From Triglochin maritima (taxonomy: Eukaryota; Streptophyta; Magnoliopsida; Alismatales; Juncaginaceae): a stretch of 64,000 bases of DNA. The notes beneath the pieces were generated by a model, which saw nothing but the letters and a program-made list of their open reading frames with translations, did no database searches and was not told the DNA's origin. A program made the translations under genes and the position numbers. Each line of letters begins with the position of its first letter. Within the stretch, counting starts at the first letter, position 1. The stretch lies in contig OY821772.1 in NCBI GenBank assembly GCA_963682175.1, positions 49,560,925 to 49,624,924 on the forward strand, read 5' to 3'. Shown here piece after piece: positions 59,560 through 64,000 of this stretch.

Positions 59560-62500
59560 GAGATTGTTAGATATTTCCCTTTTTTGCAAAAAAACCAAAA
59601 GATATAGCACACGAATTTCTGTAAAAAAACCTTTAGTTTTTAAAAATGACACTATTTCTTTGTTTTTTGTTGGTCTGATGACACGACTTCCTATTATACG
59701 ACCAAAATGTTAATTTAATGCGTTCGAAGAGAGATTTTTAGATATATCTCTTTTTAGTAAAAAAACCAAAACCTATAGCAAACGAATTTCGGTAAAAACC
59801 ATCAGTTTTTAACAATGACACTATTTTTTTTGTTAGGTCTGAAATGTTAAACTAATGCATCCGAAAATAGAGTTTTAGATATTTCCATTTTTAGCAAAAA
59901 CCCCAAAAGCTATAGCACACGAGTTTCGATAAAAACTATATGTTTTTAAAAATGGCACTATTTCTTTATTTTTTTTGGGGTCTGATGACACGACTTCCTA
60001 TTATACGACGAAAATGTTTAACTGATGCGTCCGAAGATAGATTTTTAGATATTTCCCTTTTTAGCAAAGAAACCAAAGGCTATAGCACACGAATTTCGGT
60101 AAAACCCCTCAGTTTTTAAAAATGACACTATTTTTTTGTTTTTTGTGGGGACTAATGACACGACTTCCTATTATACGACGAAAGTGTTAATTTGATGCGT
60201 TTGAAGAGAGATTTTTAGATATTTCTCTTTTAAGCAAAAAAACCAAAAGCAATAGCACACGAATTTCGGAAAAAAACAATCAGTTTTAAAAAATGTCACT
60301 ATTTCCTTATTTTTTGTGGGGTGTGATGACACGTCTCCCTATAATACGACGAAAATGTTAAAGTGATGCGTCCGAAGAATGATTTTTCGATATTTCCATT
60401 TTTAGCAAAACAACCAATGACAATAGCACTCGAATTTCGGTAAAAACCCTTAGTTTTTAAAAATAGCACTAGTTCTTTGTTTTTTGTGGGGTCTGATGAC
60501 ACGACTTCCTACTATACGACAAAAATGAAAAACTGATGCGTCCGAAAAATTGTTTTTAGATATTAACAGTTTTAGCAAAAAAAACCAAAGGCTATAGCAC
60601 ACCAATTTCGGTTAAAACACTCAGTTTTTAAAAGTGACACTACTTCTTAATTTTTTGATGTGTCAGATGACACGACTGAATATTATACGACGAAAATGTT
60701 TAAGTAATGCATCCGAAAAGAGATATTTAGATTTAGATATTTACATATTTAGCAAAAAAACCAAACGCTATAGCACACGAATTTTGGTAAAAACACTCAG
60801 TTTTTAAAAATGACACTATTTCTTAATTTTTTGATGTGTCAGATGACACGACTGGATATTATACGAAGAATATGTTAAACTAATGCATCCGAAAAGAGAT
60901 ATTTAGATATTTACCTATTTAGCAAAAAAACCAAAGGCTATAGCACACGAATTTCGGTAAAACACACTCAGTTTTTAAAAATGACACTATTTCTTAATTT
61001 TTTGATGTGTCAGATGACACGACTTACTCTATACGACGAAAATGTGAAACTGAAACGTCCGAAGAAAGTTTTTTGTAAAATTTCCCTTTTTCACAAGAAA
61101 ACCAAAGGCTATATAGCACACGAATTTTGGTAAAAACCATCAATTTTTAAAAATGTGTCTGATGACACGACTTCCTACTATACGACAAAAATGAAAAACT
61201 GATGCGTCCGAAAAATGGTTTTTAGATATTAACATTTTTAGCAAAAAAACCAAAGGCTATAACACACGAATTTCGGTTAAAACACTCAGTTTTTAAAAAT
61301 GACACTACTTCTTAATTTTTTGATGTGTCAGATGACACGACTGGATATTATACGACGAAAATGTTTAAGTAATGCATCCGAAAAGAGATATTTAGATATT
61401 TACCTATTTAGCCAAAAAACCAAAGGGTATAGCACACGATTTTCGGTAAAACACACTTAATTTTTAAAAATGACACTATTTCTTAATTTTTTGTTGTGTC
61501 CGATGACACGACTTCCTACTATACGACGAAAATGTTAAACTGATGCGTCCGAAGAGAGATTTTTGGATATTTCCCTTTTTCACAAGAAAACCAAACGCTA
61601 TATAGCACACGAATTTCGGTAAAAATCATCAGTTTTTAAAATGGCACTATTTCTTTGTTTTTTGAGGGGTCTGATGACACGACTTCCTAGTATACGACGA
61701 AAATGTTAAACGGATGCGTCCAAGGTGAGATTGTTAGATATTTCCCTTTTTTGCAAAAAAACCAAATGATATAGCCCACGAATTTCTGTATAAAAACCTT
61801 TAGTTTTTTAAAATGACACTATTTCTTTGTTTTTTGTTGGTCTGATGACACGACTACCTATTATACGACGAAAATGTTAATTTGATGCGTTCGAAGAGAG
61901 TTTTCTAGATATTTCTCTTTTTAGCAAAAAAAAACCAAAACCTATAGCACACGAATTTCGGTAAAAACCTATATGTTTTTAAAAATGGCACTATTTTTTG
62001 TTGTCGGGTCTGAAATGTTAAACTAATGCATCAGAAAATAGATTTTTAGATATTTCCATTTTTAGCAAAAAACCCAAAAGCTATAGCACACGAGTTTCGG
62101 TAAAATTTATAAGTTTTTAAAAATGGAACTATTTCTTTATTTTTTGTGGGGTCTGATGACACGACTTCCTATTATACGACGAAAATGTAAAACTGATGCG
62201 TCCGAAGATAGATTTTTAGATATTTCCCTTTTTAGCAAAGAAACCAAAGGCTATAGCACACGAATTTCGGTAAAACCCCTCAGTTTTTAAAAATGGCACT
62301 ATTTCTTTGTTTTTTGTGGGGACTAATGACACGACTTCCTATTATACGATGAAAATGTTAATTTGATGCGTTCGAAGAGAGATTTTTAGATATTTCTCTT
62401 TTTAGCAAAAAAAACCAAAAGCTATAGCACACGAATTTCGGAAAAAACAATCAGTTTTTAAAAATGTCACTATTTCCTTGTTTTTTGTGGTGTCTGATGA

Positions 62501-63410
62501 CACGTCTCCCTATAATACGACGAAAATGTTAAAGTGATGCGTCTGAAAAATGATTTTTAGATATTTCCCTTTTTAGCAAAACAGCCAATGACAATAGCAC
62601 TCGAATTTTGGTAAAACCCCTTAGTTTTTAAAAATAGCACTAATTCTTTGTTTTTTGTGGGGTCTGATGACACGGATTTCCTACTATACGACAAAAATGA
62701 AAAACTGATGCGTCTGAAAAATGGTTTTTAGATATTAACATTTTTAGCAAAAAAACCAAAGGCTATAGCACACCAATTTCGGTTAAAACACTCAGTTTTT
62801 AAAAGTGACACTACTTCTTAATTTTTTGATGTGTCAGATGACACGACTGGATATTATATGACGAAAATGTTTAAGTAATACATCCGAAAAGAGATATTTA
62901 GATATTTACATATTTAGCAAAAAAACCAAAGGCTATAGCACACGAATTTGGGTAAAAACACTCAGTTTTTAAAAATGACACTATTTCTTAATTTTTTGAT
63001 GTGTCAGATGACACGACTGGATATTATACGAAGAATATGTTAAACTAATGCATCCAAAAAGAGATATTTAGATATTTACCTATTTAGTAAAAAAACCAAA
63101 GGCTATAGCACACGAATTTCGGTAAAACACACTCAATTTTTAAAAATGACACTATTTCTTAATTTTTTGATGTGTCAGATGACACGACTTCCTACTATAC
63201 GACGAAAATGTGAAACTGAAACGTCCGAAGAAAGTTTTTTGTAAAATTTCCCTTTTTCACAAGAAAACCAAAGGCTATAAAGCACACGAATTTCGGTAAA
63301 AACCATCCGTTTTTAAAAATGGCACTATTTCTTTGTTTTTTGAGGGGTCTGATGACACGACTTCCTAGTATACGACGAAAATGTTAAACTGATGCGTTCG
63401 AGGTGAGATT
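59560..63410 (-). repeat. ~2.17-kb higher-order repeat, two copies with a length difference
   Basis: The variant acgtctccctataatacg occurs at 60331 and 62502 (2,171 bp), ttggtctgatg at 59670 and 61837 (2,167 bp), and gaaactgaaacgtccgaag near 61,046 and 63,213. Intermediate variants are in the same order. The first copy has about 500 bp (roughly three monomers, about 61,150-61,650) that the second lacks. Confidence 0.8.
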
Positions 63411-64000
63411 TTTTAAAAATTTCCATCTTTAGAAAAACAACAAAAGTCTATAGCACACGGATTTCGGTAAAAACCATCAGTTTTTAAGAATGACACTTTT
63501 TTGTGTGGGGTCTAAAATGTTAAACTAATGCATCCGAAAATAAATGTTTAGATATTTCCATTTTTAGCAAAAAAACCAAAAGCTATAGCACACGAATGTC
63601 GGTAAAAACTATCATTTTTTAAAAATGTCACAATTTCTTTCTTTTTTGTGGGGTCTTATGACACGACTTCCTATTATACGACGATAATGTTAAACTGATG
63701 TGTCCGAAAAATGATTTTTAGATATTTCCATTTTTATAAAAACAACAAAAGACAGCACACGACTTTCGGTAAAAACCCTCAGTTTTTAAAAATGACACTA
63801 TTTCTTTGTTTTTTGTGAGGTCTGATGACACGACTTCCTATTATACGACGAAAATGTTAAACTAATGCGTCCGAGGAGAGATTGTTAGATATTTCCTTTC
63901 TTAGCAAAAAAAAAACCAAAGGATATAGCACACGAATTTCTGTAAAAACCTTTAGTTTTTTAAAAATGGCACTATTTCTTTGTTTTTTGTGGGTCTGATG

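Larger units (their letters stand above)
55740..64000 (-). repeat. Satellite array 3, continuation of array 2 beyond the insertion
   Basis: The minus-orientation satellite resumes in the monomer that is broken at 36,088. The first unit carries the linked variants aatttctgtaaaaac, gtggggactaatgacac and ttaatttgatgcgttcg. These occur together in intact monomers of array 2, for example near 28,670-28,790 and 33,580-33,700. The array contains a ~648-bp repeat (56.9-58.2 kb), a ~2.17-kb higher-order repeat (59.6-63.4 kb), truncated monomers and a 64-bp non-satellite filler at 58,174. It runs off the end of the window. Confidence 0.97.

Overview
The window looks like nuclear, repeat-rich DNA from a flowering plant, probably a eudicot although the species is not recognised. 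The evidence is long AT-rich satellite arrays with a monomer of about 170 bp, GT-AG introns of plant type, and two decayed plant gene relatives: a ULP1-like (C48) protein with a DUF1985/plant-mobile-domain-like N-terminus, and a FAR1/FHY3-type MULE transposase relative. No rRNA, tRNA, CRISPR or bacterial-style operon was seen.

Layout. From 1 to about 11,288 a tandem satellite runs in one orientation (called + here). At about 11,288 it flips, and a related subfamily runs in the opposite orientation to 36,088. From 36,089 to 55,739 there is 19.65 kb of non-satellite DNA. From 55,740 to the end the minus-orientation satellite resumes. The two satellite edges are halves of one monomer, overlapping by the 5-mer gctat. 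The 19.65-kb block therefore looks like a precise insertion with a 5-bp target-site duplication. Its ends are TG...CA. The satellite contains several generations of higher-order repeats (344 bp; about 1.02, 1.07, 1.16, 1.38, 1.54, 1.75-1.84 and 2.17 kb) and some diagnostic rearranged monomers.

Inside the block, reading rightwards: degenerate motif repeats (36.5-37.7 kb), a pair of hairpin-forming repeats (37.75-37.91 kb), a strong hairpin (38.73 kb), a leader exon with a 1.13-kb leader intron, and the ULP1-like gene on + (40,605-45,180). Next come about 3.8 kb of degenerate copies of the 3' end of the neighbouring gene (45.2-49.0 kb), the FAR1/MULE-type gene on - (about 53,049-49,022), and about 2.7 kb of low-complexity, non-coding sequence. 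The two genes are tail to tail, as expected of a MULE-like element carrying a ULP1 gene (KAONASHI-like). The 5-bp duplication and TG/CA ends are not MULE features, however. Both genes are damaged. The ULP1-like gene has an in-frame stop, and Asn and Ser stand where the protease Asp and Cys are expected. The transposase relative has a frameshift in its FAR1 DNA-binding region but keeps its DDE residues and SWIM zinc finger. Exon boundaries were assigned by eye from reading-frame continuity and splice consensus and have not been tested against transcripts. The short ORFs in the satellite are by-products of the repeat and are not called as genes.
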